DNA of 64,000 nt from Cyanobacterium sp. HL-69 (GTDB lineage: Bacteria > Cyanobacteriota > Cyanobacteriia > Cyanobacteriales > Cyanobacteriaceae), in assembly GCA_002813895.1 (NCBI GenBank), contig CP024912.1:496001-560000 (forward strand), read 5' to 3'. The position numbers and the translations under genes were made by a program. The notes beneath the pieces were generated by a model. The model was given only the letters and a program-made list of their open reading frames with translations, had not been told where the DNA came from and searched no databases. Below are positions 1-8,855 of this stretch, piece by piece. Within the stretch, counting starts at the first letter, position 1. Each line of letters starts with the position of its first letter.

Positions 1-133
1 TTTAGCTACATTTCCATCATAACAATAAGGCTTAATTAAACGTGGTGATTGTTACAAAAAGCAATGAACAAGATTGAGAATTAAATCTTTCAATTACAAG
101 TCTTTTCCCTAACACCTAATTCCTAACGCCTAA

Positions 134-943
134 TCATCCATTCAACTCCTCCGAGCGCACCTTAGCCGCCTTGACAGCTTCTATGAGGGCATGGCGAAAA
201 CCGTTTTTTTCCAGTTGAGCAACCCCTGCAATGGTAGTGCCTCCCGGGCTAGTAACTTGGTCTTTCAACACAGCAGGATGGAGTTGTTTAGTTTTGATCA
301 ATTCTGCGGTACCTAACACCGTCTGTAATGCCAGTTGAGAAGCAATGGCACGGGGTAAGCCCACCGCTACACCACCATCGCTCAGAGCCTCTACCATCAT
401 GGCGACAAAAGCAGGTCCAGAGCCTGATAATCCAGTCACTGCGTCCATCTGATATTCTGGTACTTCTATCACTTCCCCAATGGCACCAAAAATGGATTGG
501 GCTACGGTTAAATCTTCCTTACTTACTTTACCATTAGGGGCGATCGCAGTCATCCCTTTACCCACCAAAGCAGGAGTATTAGGCATCACTCGAATAACTC
601 CAGAGCGAGAAAAAACTGACTCCAATTTATCTAAAGAAGTACCAGCCAAAATAGAAATTATCAAACGAGGAGAATTTGCAGAGTTTATCCCCTCCAATTC
701 AGAAGCCACCAAAGAAAAAATCTGCGGTTTGATCGCTAATAATAAAACCTCGCAATGGTCAAAAAGTTCTTGGTTATTATTGGTAGTCACTACCCCATAG
801 CTATCCTGCCAATATTTTCGGCGAGAGACTTGAGGTTCACTGACTTGTATTTGATTAGATTGATATATTTTTTGGTCTAAAAGGCAGGAGATGATAGCCT
901 CTGCCATCACTCCCCCACCAATAACCCCTAATTTATAAGACAC
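134..943 (-). CDS. proC: Pyrroline-5-carboxylate reductase
   Basis: Catalyses the last step of proline synthesis, NAD(P)H-dependent reduction of 1-pyrroline-5-carboxylate, in the cytosol. The 269-residue protein has the family's usual length. The N-terminal Rossmann motif GVIGGGVMAEA starts at residue 6, and the family signature DQVTSPGGTT starts at residue 228. GLSGSGPAF in the middle is also typical. It starts at GTG. It lies about 50 bp downstream of sepF on the same strand. A sepF-proC pairing is common in cyanobacteria, so the two are probably co-transcribed. Nothing looks broken. Confidence 0.96.
   Translation of the reverse strand: MSYKLGVIGGGVMAEAIISCLLDQKIYQSNQIQVSEPQVSRRKYWQDSYGVVTTNNNQELFDHCEVLLLAIKPQIFSLVASELEGINSANSPRLIISILAGTSLDKLESVFSRSGVIRVMPNTPALVGKGMTAIAPNGKVSKEDLTVAQSIFGAIGEVIEVPEYQMDAVTGLSGSGPAFVAMMVEALSDGGVAVGLPRAIASQLALQTVLGTAELIKTKQLHPAVLKDQVTSPGGTTIAGVAQLEKNGFRHALIEAVKAAKVRSEELNG
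540..547. repeat. HIP1 palindrome GCGATCGC (first of about 30 copies)
   Basis: GCGATCGC is the highly iterated palindrome of cyanobacterial genomes. Other exact copies lie at 3811-3818, 4192-4199 and 8018-8025, and I count about thirty by eye, mostly inside genes. At the AT-rich base composition of this window fewer than one copy would be expected by chance. It supports cyanobacterial origin and shows no local clustering. Confidence 0.9.
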
Positions 944-993
944 AGAATAAATAACTATTACATTTAATAAGTTAACAAAGGCTGAAAATTTGA

Positions 994-1719
994 CTATTGA
1001 GCCAAAGAGGAAGATAAATCAGGTAAAGGGGTATTACTCCAGAGATTATCAGAGAAATTACTGGAAGTAAGATCATCAGAGATGCCATTATCAGGTTTTT
1101 TTCCCACACTAGAGGCGCCTTTTGAATTGGTAACATGGACGTTTCTGGGGGTAAAGAGGAAAATAGACTCTCCCACTCTTTCACAGTTACCATCGAGGGC
1201 TGCGGTGCCTCCTGTCACGAAATCTACAGCCCTTTGAGCTTCATAGGATTCCATTAAGTTTAAGTTCAGTACAACAGTTCTTTGTTGTTTTAATAACTTT
1301 ATCACTTCTGATGCTTGTTCAAAGGTATGAGGTTCAAAGATTTCGATTTCATTCATGGTGGTGTTAACTCCGGGTAATCCAATTACATTGCTAGGGAAAC
1401 GACTAGACATTCTACTATTTTGCTCCATATCCATATCATGATTACTATCTGTATCCATGGAGGATGTATGACGGCGACGACGACTCAAAGAAGGGGAGGG
1501 GCTGATGGTTGTACTTTCCCGACGGGGTTTAATCCTTTGTTGTAGTAATACCTCAGAATTTTCCTGCTCCTCTTCTTCTATTTCTTCGGACATCATCTCT
1601 TCCATTTCCTCTTCATAAGGATTGTAATTATTTTCCTCGTCAAAGGAATCATAATCTCGATTAGGTCCGTTGACAATATTTTTTAGTTTTTCTAAACTGC
1701 CAAAAATTTTTTCTCTCAC
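994..1719 (-). CDS. sepF: Cell division protein SepF
   Basis: SepF (Cdv2 in cyanobacteria) binds FtsZ and helps assemble the cytokinetic ring at the membrane. The conserved SepF domain is the last ~110 residues, including TVVLNLNLMESYEAQRAVDF and GESIFLFTP. Before it is an acidic, disordered linker rich in Glu and Asp and an Arg-rich patch. The N-terminus MREKIFGSLEKLKNIV is a plausible amphipathic membrane-targeting helix. I chose GTG at 1719 because the SepF-like N-terminus begins there; a TTG start at 1776 would add 19 residues. proC follows on the same strand. Confidence 0.9.
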   Translation of the reverse strand: MREKIFGSLEKLKNIVNGPNRDYDSFDEENNYNPYEEEMEEMMSEEIEEEEQENSEVLLQQRIKPRRESTTISPSPSLSRRRRHTSSMDTDSNHDMDMEQNSRMSSRFPSNVIGLPGVNTTMNEIEIFEPHTFEQASEVIKLLKQQRTVVLNLNLMESYEAQRAVDFVTGGTAALDGNCERVGESIFLFTPRNVHVTNSKGASSVGKKPDNGISDDLTSSNFSDNLWSNTPLPDLSSSLAQ

Positions 1720-1891
1720 TGCTTTAACTTTGGTTACAACATTTGTATGATAATACCCATTTTTGTTTAACAACAAAAACTTACTTAAGATTAAATCATA
1801 AAATGGAATTGGTTACTTTTTTTATGATTAACTTACTATAAAAGTAAGACTTTTTTTGCATAGTAGAAAACTTTTTTAAACTAATTCAGTT

Positions 1892-2665
1892 ATGAATGGA
1901 AATACATCGTTAGCTCAAGAGCTAAAAGAAGCTAAAATTGCTTATCATAATGCTTCATTATATGCTCGTTTTCAGGCTGGTTTTTTAGGTAGGGTATCCC
2001 ACGAAATTCGATCGCCTTTAGGGAGTTTGATGAGTATTCATCAGTTAATCTTGAACGATTTGTGTGAAAGTGAGGAGGAGGAAAGACAATTTATCGCCGA
2101 AGCCTATGAATATAGTAAGAAGTTGATGAATATGTTAGATGAATTGATTGAGATTTCTAAGCTAGAGACAGCCAAAGTTGAACTAGAGTTAACTCCCCTC
2201 AAATGTGTTGACTTTTTTAATTTTGTAGCAAAAAAGATGAGGATGCAGGGGGCAAATCGTAATATGGTTTTGGATGTAGCCATGGTAGATGAAAGTTTAA
2301 CTATTTTAGCTGATCGTGAAAAGTTAGCCCAAGCATTTTTTTATTGGTTAGAAGTGGCGATCGACCTTACTCAGTTAGGTACTATTACTATGGGGGCAGA
2401 TTGTGAAGCCCCTGCTAATTATTCAAGGATGACTATTAATTTTCCTTTTTGTAACCAGGAGTTTAATGAGTCTAGCCGATTTGAGGATTTACCTTTTCAT
2501 GAGCAAGGGGGTATGGAGTCTCCTCCGATGTTGTCCAGTGGTGCGAAAATTACCCTCGCCCAAAGTTTAATTAGTTTAATGGGAGGGCAATGTAGGATTA
2601 GTGAGGTGACAGAAAAAACTACCTGTTTAGAGATATTTCTTCCCAATTGTGAGACTGTTGCATGA
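1892..2665 (+). CDS. Histidine-kinase-like protein with degenerate ATPase domain
   Basis: A 257-residue protein with a clear HisKA dimerisation/phosphoacceptor domain: the H-box HEIRSPLGSL has the candidate phospho-histidine at residue 37. The following helix (LDELIEISKLETAKVELEL) is typical of two-component kinases. The HATPase region is poor. The expected N-box asparagine motif reads DREKLAQAFFYWLEVAI with no Asn, and the G-boxes reduce to SSGAKITLAQSLISLMGG. There is no sensor or membrane domain and no adjacent response regulator. It may be a phosphotransfer or inactive partner protein. Its 3' end overlaps the convergent GNAT gene by 47 bp. Confidence 0.7.
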   Translation: MNGNTSLAQELKEAKIAYHNASLYARFQAGFLGRVSHEIRSPLGSLMSIHQLILNDLCESEEEERQFIAEAYEYSKKLMNMLDELIEISKLETAKVELELTPLKCVDFFNFVAKKMRMQGANRNMVLDVAMVDESLTILADREKLAQAFFYWLEVAIDLTQLGTITMGADCEAPANYSRMTINFPFCNQEFNESSRFEDLPFHEQGGMESPPMLSSGAKITLAQSLISLMGGQCRISEVTEKTTCLEIFLPNCETVA

Positions 2666-3095
2666 GGTCTTCTGGATTAGGATAGGTATTATATAAAACC
2701 ATGGTGGTGGTTTCGTTTTCCACAAAGCCTATTCTTTGATAAAAGTTTTGTTGATGGGTGGTGGTGAGATATATTCTTTCTACTCTGTTGAGGAGGGGAT
2801 GACTGATTAAGGTTTCTACTAATTTGCGTCCTAGTCCTAGTCCTTGATATTCTGAGTCAATCACTACATCCCAAATGGTGGCCCGGTAGATGCCGTCGGA
2901 GGTTGCCCTTGCACTGCCGATAAGTCGTTTATTATCCCATACTGATATTACTGGATTACTATGGGCGATCGCAATGGAAACATCTTCAAGATTACGATTT
3001 TGTGTCCAAAAAGCATTTTTTCGATACAGTATCAACAATTGATTTAGGTCAATTTTTTCTTTATCGGTACAAAATTTGATGTGACTACAATCCAT
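2619..3095 (-). CDS. GNAT acetyltransferase, Ycf52/NSI type
   Basis: A GNAT-fold N-acetyltransferase using acetyl-CoA. It resembles the cyanobacterial/plastid Ycf52 group, related to plant chloroplast NSI acetyltransferase. The motif A loop is YQGLGLGRKLVE, preceded by SARATSDGIYRATIWDVVI and followed by ERIYLTTTHQQNFYQRIGF, all characteristic of this group. I chose the ATG at 3095 (protein MDCSHIKF...) because an AGAGGAA ribosome-binding site lies 6 bases before it. An in-frame ATG at 3116 would add seven residues. The substrate is unknown. It is convergent with the kinase-like gene, and the last 47 bp overlap. Confidence 0.85.
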   Translation of the reverse strand: MDCSHIKFCTDKEKIDLNQLLILYRKNAFWTQNRNLEDVSIAIAHSNPVISVWDNKRLIGSARATSDGIYRATIWDVVIDSEYQGLGLGRKLVETLISHPLLNRVERIYLTTTHQQNFYQRIGFVENETTTMVLYNTYPNPEDLMQQSHNWEEISLNR

Positions 3096-3387
3096 CTTGA
3101 TTTCCTCTCTAACCATGGAGATTTGAAAAAAATAAACGAAAAGGTAATGAGTTAATGCTTTAAGTTAAAATGTTATGTTCCTTATCATCAATTTGAATCT
3201 GGCTGATAGGGATAGAAAGAAACAGTTTAAATTAATTTGATTAACCTAGGTGACAATAATCGTAGCAAATATTTTTGAGTCTGTAACACCAGAAAAATGG
3301 AGATGTCTTTGAATGATGACAAAAAAACTCGTTGACAATCAACCATGGACAAGCCACAATAAAGTTTTATTTTTTACTGATTAAACT

Positions 3388-4611
3388 GTGTTCTTTGGTA
3401 TCTTAACAATTCTTTCTGGCTGGTTTAATTTTTCTTCTACCCCCCATCAGGTGCCTTTAATTCCTTGGCATGAGGCTTCTATTTTTCAATTACCCACCGA
3501 AGGAGATGAGCAAGTAGATATAATTTTTGAGCGGTATTTACAAGGGTTAGAAAGCCGTAATATTCCTCTCAATCAACAGGGTATCTGGATTCAAACCCAT
3601 TGGGCAACTTTGGCGGATAATCGGGGTAAAATTCTGGCTCCTGCGGCTTCTATTACTAAGGTGGCGACTACTTTAGGGGCTTTGGATAAGTGGTCGATCA
3701 ATCATCGTTTTTTGACCAACATTTACACAACAGGAAGCGTTAATGGGGGTGTTTTGGAGGGAGATTTAATTATTGAGGCGGGAGGTGACGCTTTTTTTGT
3801 GTGGGAAGATGCGATCGCCCTTGCTAACAAAATTCAAGAATTGGGCATCGAAACTGTTACGGGGAATCTCATCATAGTGGGTAATTGGCAGATGAATTTT
3901 AAAGAAAATAACCGCAGCTCTGGGGATGACTTGCGACGGGCTTTTAACAGTGCAAATTGGAATTATGCCGTAGAAACCCAGTATCAAAAGATGGAAAATG
4001 CACCTCCACGCCCCCAGTTAGCTATCCAAGGACAAAATATTTTTCGGGATGGTGTACCCCCCCAAGCCAATGCTTTATATACCCATGAATCGAAACCCTT
4101 ACCAGAAATTCTCAGGGCGATGAATCTTTTTAGTAATAATTTTATTGCCGATAACCTTGCCCAACAGATGGGCGGAGGAATAGAATTAAGTGCGATCGCA
4201 TCTAGGCTAAGTAACGTTCCCCCCGAAGAAATCCAATTAATAAACGGCTCAGGATTAGGGGAAAGTAATCGTATGTCACCCCGGGCAGCCTGTCGAATCC
4301 TCATTGCCATCGAACAAAAAATAAAACCAGATAACCTCACCATCGCCGACTTATTTCCCGTGTCAGGCATCGATGAAGGAACTATCAAAGATCGTAACAT
4401 TCCCTCTGGGATACCCGTTAAAACAGGCTCCCTAGCCGTTGTAAGTGCCTTATCAGGGGCGATCGACACCCAAGAACGAGAAACCGTCTATTTTGCCATC
4501 ATGAACTACGCTAACGGCTTAGACGACCTCAGAAATCGCCAAGATCAACTATTAACAGACCTAAGCCACCATTGGCAAATCAAACCCATATTACCCACCT
4601 CGACTAGATAA
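3388..4611 (+). CDS. dacB: D-alanyl-D-alanine carboxypeptidase/endopeptidase, PBP4 (S13) family
   Basis: A periplasmic peptidoglycan-trimming DD-peptidase of family S13. The three active-site motifs are present: SITK (Ser88, Lys91), SNN (249-251) and KTG (345-347). The 407-residue length is close to bacterial PBP4. The start is GTG at 3388; an in-frame stop just upstream (3382-3384) rules out a longer form. The N-terminus has a short hydrophobic stretch that could be a signal anchor, but it is not a textbook signal peptide, so the start is uncertain. The gene stands alone, with AT-rich spacers on both sides. Confidence 0.88.
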   Translation: MFFGILTILSGWFNFSSTPHQVPLIPWHEASIFQLPTEGDEQVDIIFERYLQGLESRNIPLNQQGIWIQTHWATLADNRGKILAPAASITKVATTLGALDKWSINHRFLTNIYTTGSVNGGVLEGDLIIEAGGDAFFVWEDAIALANKIQELGIETVTGNLIIVGNWQMNFKENNRSSGDDLRRAFNSANWNYAVETQYQKMENAPPRPQLAIQGQNIFRDGVPPQANALYTHESKPLPEILRAMNLFSNNFIADNLAQQMGGGIELSAIASRLSNVPPEEIQLINGSGLGESNRMSPRAACRILIAIEQKIKPDNLTIADLFPVSGIDEGTIKDRNIPSGIPVKTGSLAVVSALSGAIDTQERETVYFAIMNYANGLDDLRNRQDQLLTDLSHHWQIKPILPTSTR

Positions 4612-4662
4612 ATTATGAGTTATTCACTCCAAAAATTAAAAAAAACTAACACTAAATTAATT

Positions 4663-4706
4663 AAAACTTGATTATCTATCATCAATTATTCATTATCAAT
4701 TATCTC
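4663..4706. repeat. Short tandem AT-rich repeat (ATTATCAATTATTC type)
   Basis: Iterated 7-8-base units around ATTATCAATTATTCATTATC lie in the spacer before rubA. Similar runs occur at 8816-8850, 11086-11120, 55673-55708 and 62279-62310, in both orientations and always between genes. They look like cyanobacterial short tandemly repeated repetitive (STRR) sequences. No protein is encoded. Confidence 0.55.
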
Positions 4707-4761
4707 TCCCCTTTTTATGTAATAATTCTTAAAGAACTTTTAAGATTTCTGATATAAAGCC

Positions 4762-5109
4762 ATGAGTGAAGCCGCCAACGAAAAAACTCTTGCCGAACAA
4801 GCCCCTCCGAGTTATGAATGTCGTTCCTGTGGATATAGGTATGTTCCCTCCAAAGGAGATGCTAAAAGTGAAACCCCAGCAGGTACATTATTTACCGACT
4901 TACCCAAAACGTGGAGATGCCCCATATGTGGCGCTCGTAAAACAGCCTTTGTCAACATCGGAGCCACCGATGCTCCCTCGGGATTTGCAGAAAACTTAGA
5001 CTATGGCTTTGGTGTCAATAACTTAACCCCAGGACAAAAAAACCTCCTAATTTTCGGATCATTATTTGTCGGATTTCTATTGTTTTTGAGCCTTTACACA
5101 TTGGGTTAG
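4762..5109 (+). CDS. rubA: Membrane-anchored rubredoxin RubA
   Basis: An iron protein needed for photosystem II (and in some reports photosystem I) assembly at the thylakoid membrane. The 115 residues contain two CxxC iron-binding pairs, Cys20/Cys23 (ECRSCGYRY) and Cys53/Cys56 (WRCPICGARK), then a linker and one C-terminal membrane helix around residues 94-112. This is the thylakoid-anchored form, not soluble rubredoxin. ycf48 starts 19 bp downstream, and rubA-ycf48 is a conserved cyanobacterial pair, so both are probably one transcript. Confidence 0.95.
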   Translation: MSEAANEKTLAEQAPPSYECRSCGYRYVPSKGDAKSETPAGTLFTDLPKTWRCPICGARKTAFVNIGATDAPSGFAENLDYGFGVNNLTPGQKNLLIFGSLFVGFLLFLSLYTLG

Positions 5110-5128
5110 ATCAAATTTAAAATATATT

Positions 5129-6160
5129 ATGGAATTAAAAATGAACTTATTATTGAATAAGCTAAAACAATTTATTGTAGTTATAACAGTCGGACTATTC
5201 TGTGTCAGTTGTGCTGTGGCATCCAACCTCAGTAGTAACCCATGGGATGTAATTACCCTTGATACCGACGCAACCTTTGCTGATGTCGCTTTTACTGATG
5301 ACTCCAATCATGGTTGGTTAGTAGGTACAAAAGCGAGTCTCTTTGAAACCGTTGATGGTGGAGACACTTGGCAAGAAAAAATTATCGAACTAGGAGACGA
5401 AAAAATAACCTTTAATGGTGTTAGTTTCTACGGTGAAGAAGGTTGGATTTCAGGAGAACCCTTTATTCTTTTACATACCGTTGATGGTGGTAAAAACTGG
5501 GAAAGAATCCCCCTTAGTGATCAACTTCCAGGAGTACCCTATGGCGTAACCGCCCTTGCTCCCAATACCGCCGAAATGATTACTAACTTGGGTGCTATCT
5601 ATAAAACTAGCGATGGTGGTAAAAACTGGAAAGCCTTGGTAGAAGGTGCTGTGGGTGTTGCCCGTAACGTCAGTCGCTCTCCTAGTGGAAAATATGTAGC
5701 AGTAAGTGCTAGGGGAAACTTTTACTCTACTTGGATACCCGGAGACACCGAATGGACCCCCCATTTACGCAACTCCTCCCGTCGTTTACAAAACATGGGT
5801 TTCTTTGATGATGAGAGACTCTGGTTAATTGCTAGGGGCGGAAGAATTCAACTAACTAGCTCGGCAGATTTTGAAGATTGGGAAGACGTTATCACCCCTG
5901 AATACTCTACCAGTTGGGGATTCCTTGATTTAGCTACCCGTGAAAATGAAATTTGGGTGGCAGGAGGTAGCGGAAATCTTCTCGTTACCAATGACAGTGG
6001 CGAAACTTGGTTTAAAGATAGAGAAGTGGAAGATGTACCTTCTAATTTATATCGTGTTGTTTTCCCCAATGCAGACCAAGGTTTTGTTTTAGGACAACAA
6101 GGGATTTTATTAAAGTACAATCCTGACAAAGCCCCCATGGATTTTGGCGAAGAAGCGTAA
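5129..6160 (+). CDS. ycf48: Photosystem II assembly factor Ycf48 (HCF136 homologue)
   Basis: A lumenal beta-propeller that binds newly made D1 during early photosystem II reaction-centre assembly. The 343-residue protein has repeated Asp-box/propeller motifs such as TVDGGDTWQEK, TVDGGKNWERI, TSDGGKNWKAL and TNDSGETWFKD. The N-terminus is a signal peptide ending in LFCVSCAVA. A lipid-modified Cys28 is likely, although the residue at -3 (Cys25) is unusual for a lipobox. It is the second gene of the rubA operon. The psbEFLJ genes that usually follow in cyanobacteria are absent here. Confidence 0.95.
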   Translation: MELKMNLLLNKLKQFIVVITVGLFCVSCAVASNLSSNPWDVITLDTDATFADVAFTDDSNHGWLVGTKASLFETVDGGDTWQEKIIELGDEKITFNGVSFYGEEGWISGEPFILLHTVDGGKNWERIPLSDQLPGVPYGVTALAPNTAEMITNLGAIYKTSDGGKNWKALVEGAVGVARNVSRSPSGKYVAVSARGNFYSTWIPGDTEWTPHLRNSSRRLQNMGFFDDERLWLIARGGRIQLTSSADFEDWEDVITPEYSTSWGFLDLATRENEIWVAGGSGNLLVTNDSGETWFKDREVEDVPSNLYRVVFPNADQGFVLGQQGILLKYNPDKAPMDFGEEA

Positions 6161-6193
6161 TCAAATAGTTTTAAGTAAATAGCAAGATTAAAA

Positions 6194-6214
6194 AAGGTGG
6201 GCATTGCCCACCTT
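6194..6214. terminator. Bidirectional terminator between ycf48 and trpB
   Basis: A perfect 9-bp stem (6194-6202 with 6206-6214) and an ATT loop lie between the two convergent genes. Reading minus, it is followed by a run of Ts after trpB; reading plus, by ACTTTTTTG after ycf48. It should stop transcription in both directions. Confidence 0.85.
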
Positions 6215-6254
6215 ACTTTTTTGTTTATTTATTATTCTCTATTACCCAATACCT

Positions 6255-7499
6255 CTATAAATCAATCCCTTTAATGTGTCTCGCCACCGTTTGAACGTCC
6301 TTGTCACCACGTCCAGAAGAATTAATCACGATTTTTGGATTACCTTCTAGGGTAGGACATAACTTGTCAAGGTAAGCAAAAGCGTGGGCGGTTTCAAGGG
6401 CTGGAATAATGCCCTCTAATTTACAGAGTTGTTGAAAAGCATCGAGCGCCTCCTGGTCGGTAACACTGTAATATTCTGCTCTACCTTCATCTTTGAGGTA
6501 ACTATGTTCAGGCCCTACTCCAGGATAGTCTAACCCCGCACTGATGGAATGGGCTTCGGTAACTTGTCCATCTTGATCTTGTAATAGATAGCTCATAGCA
6601 CCGTGCAACACTCCAGGTTGCCCTGCTGTAAGGGTGGCGGCGTGTTTTCCAGAGTCCACCCCACTTCCTGCCGCTTCAATACCAATAAGACGCACAGAAC
6701 TATCTTTAACAAATTCATAAAATAAGCCCATGGCATTGGAACCTCCCCCCACACAGGCGAGGAGAATGTCAGGTAAACCTCCCCATTTTTCTAAACACTG
6801 CTCACGGGTTTCTACACCAATTACTGCATGAAAATCCCTTACCATCATGGGATAGGGATGGGGTCCTGCCACGGAACCAAGGATATAATGGGTGTTCTCT
6901 ACGTTAGTTACCCAGTCTCTAATGGCTTCTGATGTGGCATCCTTGAGGGTTCCTGTACCAGCGGAAACGGGCTGCACGGTGGCCCCTAAAAGGCGCATTC
7001 TGAACACGTTTAATTTTTGGCGTTCCATGTCTTCTACGCCCATATAAATCACACATTCCAAACCAAAACGAGCGCACACAGTGGCGGTAGCAACTCCATG
7101 TTGTCCAGCCCCTGTTTCGGCGATAATTCTTTCTTTGCCCATGCGTTTGGCTAGTAATACTTGCCCAAGGGCGTTATTAATTTTGTGGGCGCCTGTATGG
7201 TTGAGGTCTTCTCTTTTGAGGTAAATTTGAGGCCCTGTGCCATCAGGTTTGGCATAGTGTTGGGTCAGTCTTTCGGCAAAATAGAGGGGACTTGACCTAC
7301 CAACGTAGTCTTTTAGTAGTTGGTTTAATTCTTGGTTAAAGTCGGGATCGTTTTTGTATTGGTTATAGGCGGTTTCTAGTTCGCTGAGGGCGGGCATGAG
7401 AGTCTCGGGAACGTATTTTCCGCCGTATTTGCCAAAGCGTCCGAAGTTGTCTGGTACTCGAATAGAATTATTGCTAGGTCTTATGGGTGTGGTGGTCAC
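6255..7499 (-). CDS. trpB: Tryptophan synthase beta chain
   Basis: Joins indole and serine to make tryptophan, using pyridoxal phosphate. The 414-residue protein is the normal length for TrpB1. The PLP lysine is Lys106 in [14 protein letters not shown], and the phosphate-binding loop GGGSNAMG is present, as is [14 protein letters not shown]. The start is GTG. trpA is not adjacent, which is normal in cyanobacteria, where trp genes are scattered. It is monocistronic here, ending at the shared terminator. Confidence 0.97.
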   Translation of the reverse strand: MTTTPIRPSNNSIRVPDNFGRFGKYGGKYVPETLMPALSELETAYNQYKNDPDFNQELNQLLKDYVGRSSPLYFAERLTQHYAKPDGTGPQIYLKREDLNHTGAHKINNALGQVLLAKRMGKERIIAETGAGQHGVATATVCARFGLECVIYMGVEDMERQKLNVFRMRLLGATVQPVSAGTGTLKDATSEAIRDWVTNVENTHYILGSVAGPHPYPMMVRDFHAVIGVETREQCLEKWGGLPDILLACVGGGSNAMGLFYEFVKDSSVRLIGIEAAGSGVDSGKHAATLTAGQPGVLHGAMSYLLQDQDGQVTEAHSISAGLDYPGVGPEHSYLKDEGRAEYYSVTDQEALDAFQQLCKLEGIIPALETAHAFAYLDKLCPTLEGNPKIVINSSGRGDKDVQTVARHIKGIDL

Positions 7500-7639
7500 A
7501 GTGTTTCTTTTTTATAATATTTTTCTTTCTATCATTATCTTACATCTTGGCTTAGGGGCAATGAATAATTGGTAATGGATCATTAATTTTTTATCTGTAT
7601 TTTAGCTTTATGACATTTTTTGCTAAAAAACTGTTAAGC

Positions 7640-7670
7640 ATATAACGAAATAGTAAAATAGTTATATAAT
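7640..7670. promoter_or_regulatory. Candidate operator/promoter of the sulfur operon
   Basis: The perfect inverted repeat ATATAAC (7640-7646) / GTTATAT (7661-7667) with a 14-bp spacer runs into a TATAAT -10 box (7665-7670), 30 bp before the first gene. Position and symmetry suit a repressor site. ArsR-type sulfide/persulfide repressors (BigR, SqrR) control comparable operons elsewhere, but which regulator acts here is inference. Confidence 0.5.
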
Positions 7671-7699
7671 AAAGTGAGTAGTAAATATAAAATATAAGA

Positions 7700-8386
7700 A
7701 TGTTATTTCGCCAATTATTTGATCAAGATACATGGACTTATACCTACCTAATTGCTGACCTGGAGACGAAGGAAGCGGTATTGGTTGATCCTGTCATTGA
7801 ACAGGTAGAAAGGGATTTGAAGTTGATAGAGGAGTTGGGTTTGACTCTCAAATACTGCATAGAAACCCATGTTCATGCGGATCATATTACGGGTACAGGG
7901 AAAATGCGAGAATTGACTGGGTGTAAGGGTTTAGTGCCTGAAAAAGCCGAGGTAAATTGTGCCGATCGCCACTTAGTTGACAATGAGGTCGTTAAGGTAG
8001 GAAATATAGAAATAAAGGCGATCGCCTCTCCTGGCCATACAGACTGCCATTTTGCTTATCTCGTAAATAACAGTCACCTACTCACAGGGGATGCCCTATT
8101 TATCAGAGGTTGCGGACGCACCGACTTCCAAAGCGGTGATTCTGGAATGCTCTACGATACCATCACCAAACGTTTCTTTGCCCTTGCTGATGATGTTTTG
8201 GTGTATCCTGCCCACGACTATCGAGGACATATGGTATCCACCATCGCCGAAGAAAAAGCCCACAATCCCCGTATTAGCGGCAAAAAAAGAGACGAGTTTA
8301 TCGAGCTAATGGATAACCTTGATTTACCCAATCCTCAAAGAATCATGGAAGCAGTACCAGCCAATCAAATGTGTGGCAAAGTTTAG
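7700..8386 (+). CDS. Persulfide dioxygenase-like metallo-beta-lactamase-fold protein (ETHE1/Blh type)
   Basis: Probably oxidises glutathione persulfide to sulfite with one iron. The 228-residue protein has the HxHxDH motif THVHADH (His57, His59, Asp61, His62), the distal histidine in GHTDCHFAYL, the bridging aspartate in GDALFIRGCGRTDF and the last histidine in YPAHDYRG. GCGRTDFQ is characteristic of the ETHE1-like branch and argues against glyoxalase II. It is first in an operon with a rhodanese and a TauE exporter, a set that handles persulfide and exports sulfite or thiosulfate. Confidence 0.88.
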   Translation: MLFRQLFDQDTWTYTYLIADLETKEAVLVDPVIEQVERDLKLIEELGLTLKYCIETHVHADHITGTGKMRELTGCKGLVPEKAEVNCADRHLVDNEVVKVGNIEIKAIASPGHTDCHFAYLVNNSHLLTGDALFIRGCGRTDFQSGDSGMLYDTITKRFFALADDVLVYPAHDYRGHMVSTIAEEKAHNPRISGKKRDEFIELMDNLDLPNPQRIMEAVPANQMCGKV

Positions 8387-8419
8387 AACAATTTTTGTTA
8401 ACCCTACCCGAAAAAAATT

Positions 8420-8752
8420 ATGATCATTGCTAATATTATTCAAGCCCAGTATCAACTCATCACCCCCCAAGAGTTAGAACAAAGAATGAAAAATAAATCT
8501 GTAGTTTTAATTGATGTACGGGAAAAAGATGAATATGACCAAGGACACATTCCGGGAGCCTTACTAAAACCCCTCTCTGAATTTTCTGCCAAGGAGTTGG
8601 CATCCTATCCTAATATCGTTCTCTATTGCCGTTCTGGGAAGCGTTCTCACACTGCCGCAGAAAAATTGATCGAAGCAGGACTCACTACCATAACCGAGCT
8701 ACAAGGGGGCATATCTGCATGGCAACAAGCTCATTTCCCCGTGGTGGCTTAA
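8420..8752 (+). CDS. Single-domain rhodanese sulfurtransferase
   Basis: Moves sulfane sulfur between thiols, for example from thiosulfate or a persulfide. The 110-residue protein is one rhodanese domain with the active-site loop CRSGKRS, catalytic Cys70. Conserved IDVREKDEYDQGHIPGA lies in the first half. There is no signal peptide, so it is cytosolic. It sits 33 bp after the persulfide dioxygenase gene and about 100 bp before the TauE gene, supporting a shared sulfur-detoxification role. Confidence 0.9.
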   Translation: MIIANIIQAQYQLITPQELEQRMKNKSVVLIDVREKDEYDQGHIPGALLKPLSEFSAKELASYPNIVLYCRSGKRSHTAAEKLIEAGLTTITELQGGISAWQQAHFPVVA

Positions 8753-8855
8753 GGACATTTATCAGTTTGATCAAACACCATCAAACCCCTTTCAATATTA
8801 GATCAGAGAATATCTTTATTATCAATTATCCATTCTCAACTATCAATTATTTTAA

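Noticed and set aside
1-133. Possible gene or RNA at the left edge
   Set aside because: No reading frame or tRNA-like fold; only AT-rich spacer and short CCTAAC-type units.
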